39,484 bases of DNA, taken from JAPLDP01 sp964628285. Its GTDB lineage: Bacteria > Bacteroidota > Bacteroidia > Bacteroidales > JAGONC01. The stretch spans positions 1-39,484 of the forward strand of contig CAZVNP010000028.1 of NCBI GenBank assembly GCA_964628285.1. Direction: 5' to 3'. The position numbers and the translations under genes were made by a program. Below the pieces are notes generated by a model. It did not search any database and was not told the DNA's origin. It was given only the letters and a program-made list of their open reading frames with translations. Below are positions 7,440 to 16,792 of this stretch, one piece after another. How positions within the stretch are numbered: position 1 is the stretch's first letter; each line of letters starts with the position of its first letter.

Positions 7440-7886
7440 TCAGCCAAGCAATTCCCTGACCACGGCCGCGATCACCTTGTTCTCCGCCTTACCGGCCAGT
7501 TTTTTGGTGGCCATGCCCATCACCTTCCCGAGGTCTTTTAATCCTGTTGCACCGGTTTCGGAAATGATTGACCGGATCTCGTGTTTAAGCTGTTCCTCTG
7601 TCATCTGCTCCGGGAGATACGAGGCGATGATCTTGGCCTGGAACAGTTCGACGTCGGCGAGATCTTTTCTGTTTTGTGCCTGGTAGATCTCAGCCGATTC
7701 TTTCCGTTGTTTGACCAGTCTTTGTATCAGTTGCATGGAGGCCTGTTCATCCAGTTCATGTGCTGAGCCTTTTGTTTTTTCAAGAAGGATAGCCGCCTTG
7801 ACGGCGCGGAGCGCTTCCAGCTTGTCGTGCTCTTTATTGAGCATGGCCGCCCTGATGTCGTCGTTGATTTTGTTTTCGAGGGTCAT
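7440..7886 (-). CDS. yqeY: GatB/YqeY domain-containing protein
   Basis: A 148-residue cytosolic protein of the YqeY family, related to the tail domain of the amidotransferase subunit GatB. Visible hallmarks are the N-terminal helical segment LENKINDDIRAAMLNKEHDKLEALRAVKAAILLEKTK and the C-terminal GLKDLGKVMGMATKKLAGKAENKVIAAVVRELL. A role with tRNA or glutamine supply is inferred in the literature but the exact function is not established. It follows ftsZ after 45 bases on the same strand, an arrangement common in Bacteroidetes, and it is the last gene of the dcw operon here. Confidence 0.93.
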   Translation of the reverse strand: MTLENKINDDIRAAMLNKEHDKLEALRAVKAAILLEKTKGSAHELDEQASMQLIQRLVKQRKESAEIYQAQNRKDLADVELFQAKIIASYLPEQMTEEQLKHEIRSIISETGATGLKDLGKVMGMATKKLAGKAENKVIAAVVRELLG

Positions 7887-7931
7887 GGCTTATGGAATTA
7901 ACGGTTTCGTTGTTGTCACAGGCAGTAATGG

Positions 7932-9509
7932 TCAATCCACATTATCATGCAGATATGAATTGGTGGGTTTGAGCTCCGGATTATTCTCATCGTCCGATGT
8001 GAGCACATAGCGCGACGCGGAGGGGCTCGACGACGGCACCACATCGGCCAGTTTGACATGACGGCGTATGTATGCCGGTTCATTTTCCATCTCGGCGATG
8101 CCTTCAGGTGTCTTCAGTTTGATGCTCAGCTCCTTGAGTTTCCTGATGCGCTCCAGCGCTTTCGCTTCCAGCCCGTTGGTGGTATTGGGCGGCGTGGCGG
8201 CTCCTCCCGCCTTCTTGTCATGGTATTCGTCCTCCGACGCCAGCGAATCCACCATGGCAGCTTTTTCAAGTTTTTCCTCCTCCTCTGCCGGCTCCCGCTC
8301 ATGGTCGGTCAGATCATATGCAACCGGTGGCTGGTTCAGGTTAAAGACCACGGTGCGCTCTTCTTCAGGCTGCTCCACGGCGCCAGGGTGGTCATTCTCC
8401 GCAGGCCCGGCTTCCCTGGTGATGAGCGTGATCTCGTTGTTGAGGACATCATCCGTTTCGAAGGGCATGTGGGGCGTGGGCTCGAAGCCCTTATCTTCCA
8501 ACTGGTAAACGATCTTGTTTTCGTCATCCACTCTGGCCTCTTTCTTATTGCCGGGGCCAAAACCCGTGGCGATAACGGTAATGCTGATCTGCCGTTCAAG
8601 GCTTTCGTCGGATGAATTGCCCCAGATAATCTCCGCATTATGACCGGCTTCGCTCTGAATATAATCGGTGATCTCGCTGACCTCGTCCATGGTGATCTCC
8701 TCTTTGCCGGAGGTGATGTACAGCAGAATGTTGTTGGCTCCCTTGATGTTGCTGTCGTTAAGCAGCGGCGACGCCAGGGCCTCCTCAATGGCTGTGAGTG
8801 CCCTGTTCTCACCCTCGGCCACACCCGTGCCCATGATGGCCACACCGCTGTCCTTCATCACCGTTTTCACATCTTCAAAATCGACGTTAATGTACCCCGG
8901 CACGGTGATGATCTCGGCGATGCCTTTAGCGGCGGTGGCCAAAATATCATCGGCACGGCTGAAGGCCTCGGACAGCTTGACGTTACCATAGAGCTCACGC
9001 AGCTTGTCGTTGCATATGACTAAGAGCGTGTTGACATATTTTCTCATCTCCTCAATGCCTTGCTCAGCCTGCTGCCGTCGTTTTCTGCCTTCAAACGAAA
9101 AAGGGATGGTGACGATGCCGACGGTGAGGATGCCCAGTTCCTTAGCCACGGCGGCGATAACCGGCGCACCTCCCGTGCCCGTGCCTCCGCCCATGCCCGC
9201 CGTGATAAATAACATCTTGGTGTTGACCTCCAGGATGGATTTGATCTGTTCCATATTTTCCAGGGCGGCTTCCCTGCCGACGGAAGGGATGGAGCCGGCG
9301 CCGAGACCTCTGGACCCCAGCTGGATCTTCACCGGTACCGGATTGATAGCCAAAGCCTGTGCGTCGGTATTACAAAGGATGAAATCAACGCCCTTGATGC
9401 CCTGCCTGTACATGTGCGCCACAGCATTGCTGCCGCCGCCACCGACGCCAATAACCTTTATGATCGACGATTGATTCTTGGCGGAATCAAATGTTACCTT
9501 TTCAGCCAT
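7932..9509 (-). CDS. ftsZ: Cell division protein FtsZ, long C-terminal linker
   Basis: Tubulin-like GTPase that polymerises into the division ring. The GTP site is complete: GVGGGGSNAV at 21-30, signature GGGTGTG at 107-113, and the T7-loop region VDFEDVKTVM with catalytic acids near 209-215. The globular core ends near residue 320. A long acidic linker of about 150 residues follows (Glu/Pro/Asp-rich, roughly 325-475), then a conserved EPAYIRRHV segment at 477-485 and a further 40-residue tail ending in DNVD. At 525 residues it is longer than many Bacteroidetes FtsZ proteins. The ATG gives MAEKVTFDSAKNQ. A 96-base gap separates it from ftsA, the largest inside the cluster, leaving room for its own promoter. 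Confidence 0.97.
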   Translation of the reverse strand: MAEKVTFDSAKNQSSIIKVIGVGGGGSNAVAHMYRQGIKGVDFILCNTDAQALAINPVPVKIQLGSRGLGAGSIPSVGREAALENMEQIKSILEVNTKMLFITAGMGGGTGTGGAPVIAAVAKELGILTVGIVTIPFSFEGRKRRQQAEQGIEEMRKYVNTLLVICNDKLRELYGNVKLSEAFSRADDILATAAKGIAEIITVPGYINVDFEDVKTVMKDSGVAIMGTGVAEGENRALTAIEEALASPLLNDSNIKGANNILLYITSGKEEITMDEVSEITDYIQSEAGHNAEIIWGNSSDESLERQISITVIATGFGPGNKKEARVDDENKIVYQLEDKGFEPTPHMPFETDDVLNNEITLITREAGPAENDHPGAVEQPEEERTVVFNLNQPPVAYDLTDHEREPAEEEEKLEKAAMVDSLASEDEYHDKKAGGAATPPNTTNGLEAKALERIRKLKELSIKLKTPEGIAEMENEPAYIRRHVKLADVVPSSSPSASRYVLTSDDENNPELKPTNSYLHDNVD

Positions 9510-9605
9510 AATTTCAATTTTTTAAATTTATTGTGAATTAGAAGTTCCATCATTAAGAGGATAATAATTTTATCCACAGCCTGAAGGCTATTTATTCATA
9601 TCATT

Positions 9606-10880
9606 TCATTCCGAGGTCTCCTCATCGAACCAGGCTTTGATCTTGTCAAAGAAACTGGGTCTGTCTTTTCTGGTGCCTCTCTTTTCTTTTTTAGCCCCTG
9701 TTGATTCCCTCTTGGCTCTTTCCTTTTCGGCGCGCTGCAGGCCGATCATCACGAGGCCCACGCCGGTGGCATACATCGGACTGGCTATCTCCTCGGGCAC
9801 ATCAGGTCCCAGATGCTCATTGGGATAACCTATCCTGGTGTCCATGCCGGTCATGAACTCGGTGAGCTGTGCGATGTGTCTGAGCTGTGCCCCGCCACCG
9901 GTCAGCACGATACCTGCGATGAGCTTCTTCTCGAAGCCGGAGTTCTTGATCTCAAAATAGATATGTTCGATGATCTCCTCCATGCGTGCCTGGATGATAT
10001 GTGCCAGGTTTTTCAGGCTGATCTCCTTGGGGGGACGGCCGCGCAAGCCGGGGATGGCTACGATCTCCTCCTCCTTGTTCTCACTGGCCAGCGCTGACCC
10101 GAACTTGCATTTCAGCTCTTCGGCATGACGGTGCAGGATGGTACACCCCTCTTTGACATCTTCAGTGATGACCTCACCACCGAAAGGGATAACGGCTGTA
10201 TGCCGAATGATGCCGTCCTGGAAAATGGCTATGTCGGTTGTGCCGCCGCCGATGTCGACCAGCACCACCCCAGCTTCTTTCTCTTCTTCGCTTAACACGG
10301 CCACGGCCGAAGCCAGCGGCTCGAGTATCAGACCGCTCACATCCAGTCCGGCCTTGCGCACACATTTGTAAATATTCTTGGCGGCGGTGGTCTGACCGGT
10401 GATGATGTGAAAGTTGGCTTCGAGTGAGATGCCCGACATGCCTTTGGGTTGCCGGATGCCTTGTTCACCGTCGATGATGTATTCCTGCGGGATCACATCG
10501 ATGATCTCTTCGCCCGGATTCATGATCAGCTTATACATCGATTCTGTGAGGGCGTCGATCTCCTCATGGCTGATCTCGTCGTCGTTGCTGCTGCGTATGA
10601 TGCTGCCATGGTGCTGCAGGCTCTTGATATGCTGTCCCGCTATGCCCACATTCACTGCCTCTATGCGGACATTGGACCTGATCTCGGCTTCCTGTACCGC
10701 CCGCTGAATAGAGTTCACCGTGTGTTCAATGTTTGACACCACACCCCGTTTCACACCGATCGATTCGGTCTTCCCCGATCCCAGTATCTCTATTTTGCCA
10801 TGCTCATTGTACCGACTTACGATAGCCGCTATTTTGGATGTGCCAATGTCAAGACCTACTATAATTTCCGAAGGCTCCAT
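9606..10880 (-). CDS. ftsA: Cell division protein FtsA
   Basis: Actin-like ATPase that anchors FtsZ to the inner membrane. The 424-residue protein shows the actin-fold phosphate motifs IIVGLDIGTSKIAAIV at the start and VVLVDIGGGTTDIAIF in the centre, the adenosine motif GIVLTGGGAQL, and a C-terminal end with Trp and Phe in a short amphipathic stretch (FFDKIKAWFDEE) consistent with the membrane-targeting helix, preceded by a Lys/Arg-rich linker. It follows ftsQ after four bases, so the two are translationally coupled, and precedes ftsZ, the usual order. Confidence 0.96.
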   Translation of the reverse strand: MEPSEIIVGLDIGTSKIAAIVSRYNEHGKIEILGSGKTESIGVKRGVVSNIEHTVNSIQRAVQEAEIRSNVRIEAVNVGIAGQHIKSLQHHGSIIRSSNDDEISHEEIDALTESMYKLIMNPGEEIIDVIPQEYIIDGEQGIRQPKGMSGISLEANFHIITGQTTAAKNIYKCVRKAGLDVSGLILEPLASAVAVLSEEEKEAGVVLVDIGGGTTDIAIFQDGIIRHTAVIPFGGEVITEDVKEGCTILHRHAEELKCKFGSALASENKEEEIVAIPGLRGRPPKEISLKNLAHIIQARMEEIIEHIYFEIKNSGFEKKLIAGIVLTGGGAQLRHIAQLTEFMTGMDTRIGYPNEHLGPDVPEEIASPMYATGVGLVMIGLQRAEKERAKRESTGAKKEKRGTRKDRPSFFDKIKAWFDEETSE

Positions 10881-10884
10881 GTGA

Positions 10885-11694
10885 TTAAATTTTAGAACAT
10901 AAAACCTGATTCCTGAATTTTACCGAGATGGTATCGTAACGGTCCCATCCGGTATCCCGAATACAATTTTTATAAAAAAGGACCAGATGATCCAGTTTCT
11001 CCTTCATGAATGACGTATCACCCAGCATGATCAGATGATGCCCGATCTTGGGTATCAGTTCATATTCCCCCTCTTCATTCACATATATCTGTTCGATCTG
11101 TGCTTTCAGAAAATCGTCATCATTGATTTCCGCAGCCAGCAGAAATACCTTATTGAGCTCCGCCTCCGCGGCCGTCCCGTCGGCGCGGCAGCGGAAATTC
11201 TTTTTCAGGACCGCTTCATCGCTTAAATCAACGTTTATGTTGCCGCTGGCCACCAACAGTCTGACCACATGACCGGGAGACAGGGCCATCAGCCGCCCCT
11301 CCTCATCGATGTAACTGCTTTGGTCCTGAGCGTTGAAGATGCGCAGTACAGGTTTACGCTGGACTACTGACGCCCTGATTATCCCGTTGACGGTGATCAT
11401 CACCTCCGCCTCTTTCACAAATTGATCGTTCAGGATCACCTGTCTGAGCTTCTCGACGCTGATCCCGGCCAGGGGTCTCCCAGTCACCGGTCCCAGTGTG
11501 GCTTCAATTTCTCCCTGCAGATCACAGTCGGTGATAAAAGGTACGCCGCCATGGTAGTCCACGTTGATGATCATGTCTTTACATATTGACTGCTCCTGGC
11601 GTCTGTTAACGAAGCTGACCGATACCGCAATGGCGGCGACCACAGCCATCCACATCATGGTCTGCAACACACTTATGATCCTTTTCTTTTTCAT
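10885..11694 (-). CDS. ftsQ: Cell division protein FtsQ
   Basis: Bitopic inner-membrane divisome protein of 269 residues. A basic start (MKKKR) precedes one membrane helix at about 8-28, followed by a periplasmic POTRA-like region (VPFITDCDLQGEIE and onward) and a beta domain containing VVQRKPVLRIFN and YIDEEGRLMAL, the segment most recognisable in FtsQ proteins. Overall sequence conservation in this family is low, so the assignment also rests on its position between murC and ftsA. Its ATG overlaps the murC stop by four bases (ATGA), indicating coupling. Confidence 0.9.
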   Translation of the reverse strand: MKKKRIISVLQTMMWMAVVAAIAVSVSFVNRRQEQSICKDMIINVDYHGGVPFITDCDLQGEIEATLGPVTGRPLAGISVEKLRQVILNDQFVKEAEVMITVNGIIRASVVQRKPVLRIFNAQDQSSYIDEEGRLMALSPGHVVRLLVASGNINVDLSDEAVLKKNFRCRADGTAAEAELNKVFLLAAEINDDDFLKAQIEQIYVNEEGEYELIPKIGHHLIMLGDTSFMKEKLDHLVLFYKNCIRDTGWDRYDTISVKFRNQVLCSKI

Positions 11695-13073
11695 TGCGGT
11701 TTATTCTTTAAACGGTACTGTTCCTTAAAAAGCCGTTCCAACGGATCGACGAGCTGGTCGATGTCGCCGGCGCCCATGGTCATGACAACCTCCCGCTTTT
11801 TTGCCGCCAGGAAGGGCAGAAGTTCATCCTTCGACAGGAGGGTCTTGTTCGTGTTGTGTATCTTGTTGAGGATCAGACCGGCGTCGACACCTTCCAGCGG
11901 CTGTTCACGTGCCGGATAGATATCGAGGAGGATGATCTCGTCGAGGTTTTCAAGGCTGCCGGCGAAGTCATCGGCCAGATCACGGGTTCTGGAATAAAGA
12001 TGGGGCTGGAAAATGCCGGTCAGTTTTTTCCGTGGGAAAAGACCACGGGCCGTGCTTATACATGCGTTCAGCTCCCGCGGGTGATGGGCGTAATCATCCA
12101 CATAGACAATCTGCGGACTGTTGATCCTGATATCGAAACGGCGTTCCACGCCGGCGAAGGACGCCAGCGCTTTGCGAATATCCCCTTCGTCGATGGCCAG
12201 ATGATGAATGGCAGCGATGGCGGCCATGGCGTTCTCGACGTTGAAAAGCCCGGGCAGGCCGAGCCTCAAATCACGGATAACGCGCCCGCAAAAGCTGAGG
12301 TTGAAAAACTGACTGAGATCGCGGACCCGGTAGCCGGTGATGAATACATCGGCATGCTCCGCGGTGCCATAACGGATGACCGATGCCCCCGTACCGGGCT
12401 GGATAGGCAGGCCTTCTTTCACCACCAGCGTGCCGGAGGATTTGACATGAGAGGCGAAGGCAGCGAACGATTCAATGAGCGCCTGCCGGCTGACATAGAC
12501 ATCAAGATGATCGGCATCCATAGAAGTGATCACCCCCACGTCGGGATAAAGGTTAAGGAATGACCGGTCATATTCATCGGCTTCCACCACCATGAAATCA
12601 CTGCCGGCTGTGAGAAGGAGGTTGGAATGGAAATTTTTGCTTATGCCACCGATGAAAGCCGTGACCTTTTTACCTGCTGTCTTCAGGATGTGAGCGATCA
12701 GGGAGGTAATGGTTGTTTTGCCATGGGTGCCGCCGACGGCGAGGGTATAGGTGTCCCGCGTCAGCATCCCGAGCACCTCGGCACGTTTGAGAAGGGGTGT
12801 CCGCTGCCGGAGGAAATGTTGCATCTCGGCATTGTCGGACGGGATGGCCGGCGTATAGATGACCAGGTCGACAGGCAAGATGATGTTTGCCGGATCATCA
12901 TCGTAATGAACGGCGATGCCTTCCCGTTCCAGTTGTTGTGTCAGATGCGTCGGGGTTCGGTCATAGCCCTGAACCTTTTTGCCCAGAGCATGAAAGTAAC
13001 GCGCCAGCGCGCTCATGCCGATGCCTCCGATACCCAGGAAGTACAAGCTGCCGGTATTTTTCAGATCGGTCAT
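11691..13073 (-). CDS. murC: UDP-N-acetylmuramate--L-alanine ligase
   Basis: Adds L-alanine to UDP-MurNAc, the first amino-acid ligation of peptidoglycan synthesis, in the cytosol with ATP. The 460-residue protein has the Rossmann motif GIGGIGMSALA at 14-24, the Mur ligase P-loop GGTHGKTT at 114-121, the EADEYDRSFL motif and the C-terminal domain with DDYAHHP, all specific for MurC within the Mur ligases. It starts seven bases after murG and overlaps ftsQ at its end. Confidence 0.97.
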   Translation of the reverse strand: MTDLKNTGSLYFLGIGGIGMSALARYFHALGKKVQGYDRTPTHLTQQLEREGIAVHYDDDPANIILPVDLVIYTPAIPSDNAEMQHFLRQRTPLLKRAEVLGMLTRDTYTLAVGGTHGKTTITSLIAHILKTAGKKVTAFIGGISKNFHSNLLLTAGSDFMVVEADEYDRSFLNLYPDVGVITSMDADHLDVYVSRQALIESFAAFASHVKSSGTLVVKEGLPIQPGTGASVIRYGTAEHADVFITGYRVRDLSQFFNLSFCGRVIRDLRLGLPGLFNVENAMAAIAAIHHLAIDEGDIRKALASFAGVERRFDIRINSPQIVYVDDYAHHPRELNACISTARGLFPRKKLTGIFQPHLYSRTRDLADDFAGSLENLDEIILLDIYPAREQPLEGVDAGLILNKIHNTNKTLLSKDELLPFLAAKKREVVMTMGAGDIDQLVDPLERLFKEQYRLKNKPQ

Positions 13074-13080
13074 CTGTTGT

Positions 13081-14202
13081 TCACTCTTTCGTTTTAATGT
13101 CAGCCAACCCGATGATCTCCCGTGCGATGCGGTCAGCAGCGCCGGGACGGGCCATTTTACCTATATTTTCTCTCAGCATGGCACACCTCTTCTCATCCCG
13201 TGCCAGTTCCGTCACAACTTGGCCAAGGCTTACGGCTGCCTCGCTGTCGCTGACCATTACCGCCGCGTTCTTTTCGGCCAATGCCCTGGCATTCTTGGTC
13301 TGATGATCTTCGGCTGCATGAGGCAATGGGATGAAGATGACGGGCTTTTTCACGGCACATAACTCCGACATTACAATGGCGCCTGCCCGCGATACCACCA
13401 TATCCGCAGCGGCATAGGCATAGTCCATGCGGTTGATGAAGGCCAGTGCCTTCACCTGCTCATAAGCCCTGCCTTGTATCACCTCCATGGCACGTACATG
13501 GTACATCTTCCCGGTCTGCCAGAGCACCTGCAAACCCGCCGCCACGAGGGCATCCAGATGAAGAACCAGGCTTTCGTTCACCGACAGGGCCCCCTGGCTG
13601 CCTCCCAGAACCAGCAGCGTCTTCATCTCTTTCTTCAGACCAAAATAGTCCAGGGCCGCATCTCTCTTGCCCCTGATGTTGACCATGTCGTCCCTGACGG
13701 GATTGCCGGTGATGACGATCCTGTCGGCAGGGAAATAAATGTCCATGTTATCGTAGGCCACGCATACCTTAAGAGCTTTCTTGGCCAGAAGCCTGTTGGT
13801 GATGCCGGGATAGGAGTTCTGTTCCTGTATGAGCGTGGGAATACCCTTCCATGCCGCCACTCTTAAGGCCGGACCACTGGCATAGCCGCCAACCCCCACC
13901 ACCACATGCGGTTTGAAATTGTTCAGGATGATGTTTGATCTGAGGAGACTGGCCAGCACCTTGAAAGGGAACAGGAGATTCCTGAGCGTAAGCGTGCGTT
14001 GCAGCCCTGAAATCCATAAGCCGGCGATGGGATAGCCCGCTTCCGGGACTTTTTTCATTTCCATGCGGCCTTTGGCACCGATAAACAGAATATCGATGCC
14101 CCTGTCAATCTTTTTAAGGGCATCGGCAATGGCTATAGCCGGAAAGACATGGCCGCCTGTGCCGCCACCGCTGATGATTATTTTCAGCTTATCCTTCTGC
14201 AT
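13081..14202 (-). CDS. murG: UDP-GlcNAc:lipid I N-acetylglucosaminyltransferase MurG
   Basis: Peripheral inner-membrane GT-B glycosyltransferase converting lipid I to lipid II. The N-terminal GGGTGGHVFPAIAIADAL at 12-29 and the C-terminal donor-binding segment with VVSRAGAIVMSELCA and HAAEDHQTKNA are diagnostic, as is VLGGSQGA in the middle. The ATG at 14200-14202 (373 residues) is preferred over an in-frame TTG ten codons upstream; it overlaps the end of ftsW by 14 bases, consistent with coupled translation of the flippase-associated pair. Confidence 0.96.
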   Translation of the reverse strand: MQKDKLKIIISGGGTGGHVFPAIAIADALKKIDRGIDILFIGAKGRMEMKKVPEAGYPIAGLWISGLQRTLTLRNLLFPFKVLASLLRSNIILNNFKPHVVVGVGGYASGPALRVAAWKGIPTLIQEQNSYPGITNRLLAKKALKVCVAYDNMDIYFPADRIVITGNPVRDDMVNIRGKRDAALDYFGLKKEMKTLLVLGGSQGALSVNESLVLHLDALVAAGLQVLWQTGKMYHVRAMEVIQGRAYEQVKALAFINRMDYAYAAADMVVSRAGAIVMSELCAVKKPVIFIPLPHAAEDHQTKNARALAEKNAAVMVSDSEAAVSLGQVVTELARDEKRCAMLRENIGKMARPGAADRIAREIIGLADIKTKE

Positions 14203-15349
14203 ACGTTGCCGCCTCAGGCGGATTTGTTTCAATATCTTTGCTTACACTTATAATAATGCCTATGGCAATGCTGGTGAACCACAATGAGGTGCCGCCCATA
14301 CTCACCAACGGGAGGGTCTGGCCGGTCACCGGTAATATATGAACGGCTACCGCCATGTTAATAAAGGCCTGGAACACCAGACTGAAAGCCAGTCCTATGG
14401 CAAGAAAAGCACCAAAATGCCGTGGACACCTGATGACAATCCGTACCGCCCGGTACAATAATATCATATACATCAGGAGGACAATGAAACCTCCGACGAG
14501 CCCGAACTCTTCGATAATGATGGCATAGATGTAATCGGAATAAGCCTGGGGGAGGAAATTTTTCTGCGTGCCGTTGCCGGGCATGACCCCGACGATCCCT
14601 CCGTTAGCAATGGCGATCATGGCCTGCTCGGGCTGGTAACGGGCCGCCTCGCTGCTGCCCCCGTTCACAAAACTCTCAATGCGGTGGCTCCAGGTCTCCA
14701 CACGCCCCGCATGGTGCAGCTTCTGACCCCCCAGGTAAAAGATGATCAGAATGACACAGCCCAAGCCGATCATGGCGAAAATGTATTTCATCCTCACCCG
14801 CCCGATGAACATCAAAACGAGTGAGGTAACAAACAGGATGGCGGCCGTTGAAAAATTGGCCCAGAATATCAGTCCACAGACAATGAGCACCGGAATGGTA
14901 ACAGGAAGAAAGCCCACCTTGAAGTCCTTTATGTCATCCTGTTTCTTTGTCAGTTGCCTGGCAAGGAACATGATGAGGGCCAGTTTGGCCAGATCCGACG
15001 GCTGAAACGAGATGTTGATGCCGGGAAGGGTGTACCACCGTGACGCCTCATTTACCGTGGTGCCGAAAAGTAAGGTATAGAGCAGCAAGGGTATGCATAT
15101 GATCAACAGGATCTGTGATATTCTGGAGTAATAGCTGTACCTGACCAGATGAGCCAGATACATCAGCACAAGCCCGAGGATCAGAATGCCGAAATGCTTG
15201 AAGAGGTAATATTCGGTGTTGCCCGACCTGTATTTGTAAGCGAGCGTGCTGGTGGAACTGTACACGGCGATGATGGAAAAAATTGACAGGATAATGACCA
15301 CCAGCCATATGACCTTATCACCTCTCAGATTTTTAAGAAAAGCAGGCAT
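14189..15349 (-). CDS. ftsW: SEDS family septal glycosyltransferase FtsW
   Basis: Polytopic inner-membrane protein of the SEDS family that polymerises lipid II with its cognate transpeptidase FtsI. The 386-residue protein has about ten hydrophobic helices. Recognisable segments include YTLPGINISFQPSDLAKLALIMFLA, the GIVGVMPGNGTQKNFLPQAYSDYIYAIIIEE loop with the catalytic-region Asp, and VTGQTLPLVSMGGTS near the end. Position between murD and murG identifies it as FtsW rather than RodA. It lies 34 bases after murD and overlaps murG. Confidence 0.95.
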   Translation of the reverse strand: MPAFLKNLRGDKVIWLVVIILSIFSIIAVYSSTSTLAYKYRSGNTEYYLFKHFGILILGLVLMYLAHLVRYSYYSRISQILLIICIPLLLYTLLFGTTVNEASRWYTLPGINISFQPSDLAKLALIMFLARQLTKKQDDIKDFKVGFLPVTIPVLIVCGLIFWANFSTAAILFVTSLVLMFIGRVRMKYIFAMIGLGCVILIIFYLGGQKLHHAGRVETWSHRIESFVNGGSSEAARYQPEQAMIAIANGGIVGVMPGNGTQKNFLPQAYSDYIYAIIIEEFGLVGGFIVLLMYMILLYRAVRIVIRCPRHFGAFLAIGLAFSLVFQAFINMAVAVHILPVTGQTLPLVSMGGTSLWFTSIAIGIIISVSKDIETNPPEAATYAEG

Positions 15350-15383
15350 GCTTTACGTGTTTTATCTTCCCAGATGGTGTCCG

Positions 15384-16772
15384 TTAAAGATTCCGGACGG
15401 CATTTTTGAATTTTGTACCTCTGTCCTCATAATTGTTGAACAGATCGAAACTGGCACATGCCGGCGACAACAGAACGACGTCGCCCTGTGTACCCAGGTT
15501 ATAGGCCGCATTCACGGCCTCTTCGGCGCTGTGAGCCTCCATGATGACCGGCACGATGCCCTTGAACGACCCTATGATTTTTTTATTATCCAGACCCAGG
15601 CAGATGATGGCTTTGACCTTGACTTTCACCAGTTCCGTCAGCTGGCTGTAATCGTTGCCTTTATCCACTCCCCCGGCAATCCAGATGACGGGCTTGCTGA
15701 CCGACTCCAGTGCATACCACGTGGAATTGACGTTTGTGGCCTTGGAGTCATTGATGAACTCAATGCCATGAATCTTCGCCACATGCTCCAACCGGTGCTC
15801 GATGTTTTGAAAATCGGAGAGGCTCTCTTTGATGATCTCCTTGCGCAGGTCCAATACCCTGGCTGCTATCCCGGCAGCCAGAGAGTTGTAAATGTTATGG
15901 CGGCCCTGCAATGCTAGACTTTCAAGTGTCGTTTCCAAAAGTTCAGATTTTATGTTTATGCATAGTTTGTTACCCTTAATGTCGTCGGCGGAGGTGTAAG
16001 GCCTCTTGAAGGGACGCAGCAGATATCCCCCTTCGCCGCTCAGCGTACGGCGCACAGTGAAGGGATACTGGCGCGAAACGATATCCCTGCGCGCCGTTTC
16101 CCTGCCGATGACGTCGTCATCGGCACAGTAAATGAAAGCATCGGCATCCGTCTGGTTCCTGACGATCCTGAATTTCGTGTCGGTGTATTTCCCGAAATCA
16201 TTATCGTAGCGGTCGAGATGGTCCGGAGTGATGTTTAACAGCATGGCTACCTCGGCTTTGAAAGTGGTCACGCCGTCAAGTTGAAAGCTGCTGATCTCCA
16301 GCACATAGTAGTCATGTTCCCCCTTTGCCACTTCCATGGCGAAACTCCTGCCCACATTTCCGGCCACACACACATCCAAACCGGCTTTTTCAAGGATGTG
16401 ACCGGTGAGAAGCGTGGTGGTGGTTTTGCCATTGCTGCCGGTGATGCATATTTTTTTTGCCTGCGTGTAACGTGAGGCGAACTCTATCTCCGATATCACG
16501 GGTATGCCCTGTGCCCTCAGCGCCGTCACCGGAGTAACATGATCGGGTATCCCCGGGCTTTTGACCACCTCGTCGGCCGTCAGAATCACATCCACCGAGT
16601 GCCGTCCCTCCTCAAATGGTATGTCATCATGTAAAAGAACATCCCTGTAATTATCTTTTATGACCCCCTGATCACTCACAAAAACCTCATATCCTTTCCT
16701 GTTTGCCAGGACAGCCGCTCCCACACCGCTTTCACCTGCTCCCAACACGACAAGCTTTTTCATGCCATTCAT
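15384..16772 (-). CDS. murD: UDP-N-acetylmuramoyl-L-alanine--D-glutamate ligase
   Basis: Adds D-glutamate to UDP-MurNAc-L-Ala using ATP. The 462-residue protein has an N-terminal Rossmann domain (VVLGAGESGVGAAVLA), the P-loop TGSNGKTTTT at 111-120, the INDSKATNVNSTWYALE motif typical of MurD and the WIAGGVDKGNDY segment opening the C-terminal domain, ending with LLSPACASFDLFNNYEDRG. Two in-frame ATGs lie three codons apart; the second (16763) would give MKKLVVLGAGESG and is equally possible. It follows mraY after 20 bases. Confidence 0.96.
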   Translation of the reverse strand: MNGMKKLVVLGAGESGVGAAVLANRKGYEVFVSDQGVIKDNYRDVLLHDDIPFEEGRHSVDVILTADEVVKSPGIPDHVTPVTALRAQGIPVISEIEFASRYTQAKKICITGSNGKTTTTLLTGHILEKAGLDVCVAGNVGRSFAMEVAKGEHDYYVLEISSFQLDGVTTFKAEVAMLLNITPDHLDRYDNDFGKYTDTKFRIVRNQTDADAFIYCADDDVIGRETARRDIVSRQYPFTVRRTLSGEGGYLLRPFKRPYTSADDIKGNKLCINIKSELLETTLESLALQGRHNIYNSLAAGIAARVLDLRKEIIKESLSDFQNIEHRLEHVAKIHGIEFINDSKATNVNSTWYALESVSKPVIWIAGGVDKGNDYSQLTELVKVKVKAIICLGLDNKKIIGSFKGIVPVIMEAHSAEEAVNAAYNLGTQGDVVLLSPACASFDLFNNYEDRGTKFKNAVRNL

Positions 16773-16792
16773 TATATTTTATATCCTGTAGG

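Noticed and set aside
8058..8615. A 185-codon + strand frame opposite ftsZ
   Set aside because: Composition follows the low-complexity linker of FtsZ read backwards; no start signal or family motif.
11856..12563. A 235-codon + strand frame opposite murC
   Set aside because: Antisense shadow; murC is complete with all its motifs on the other strand.
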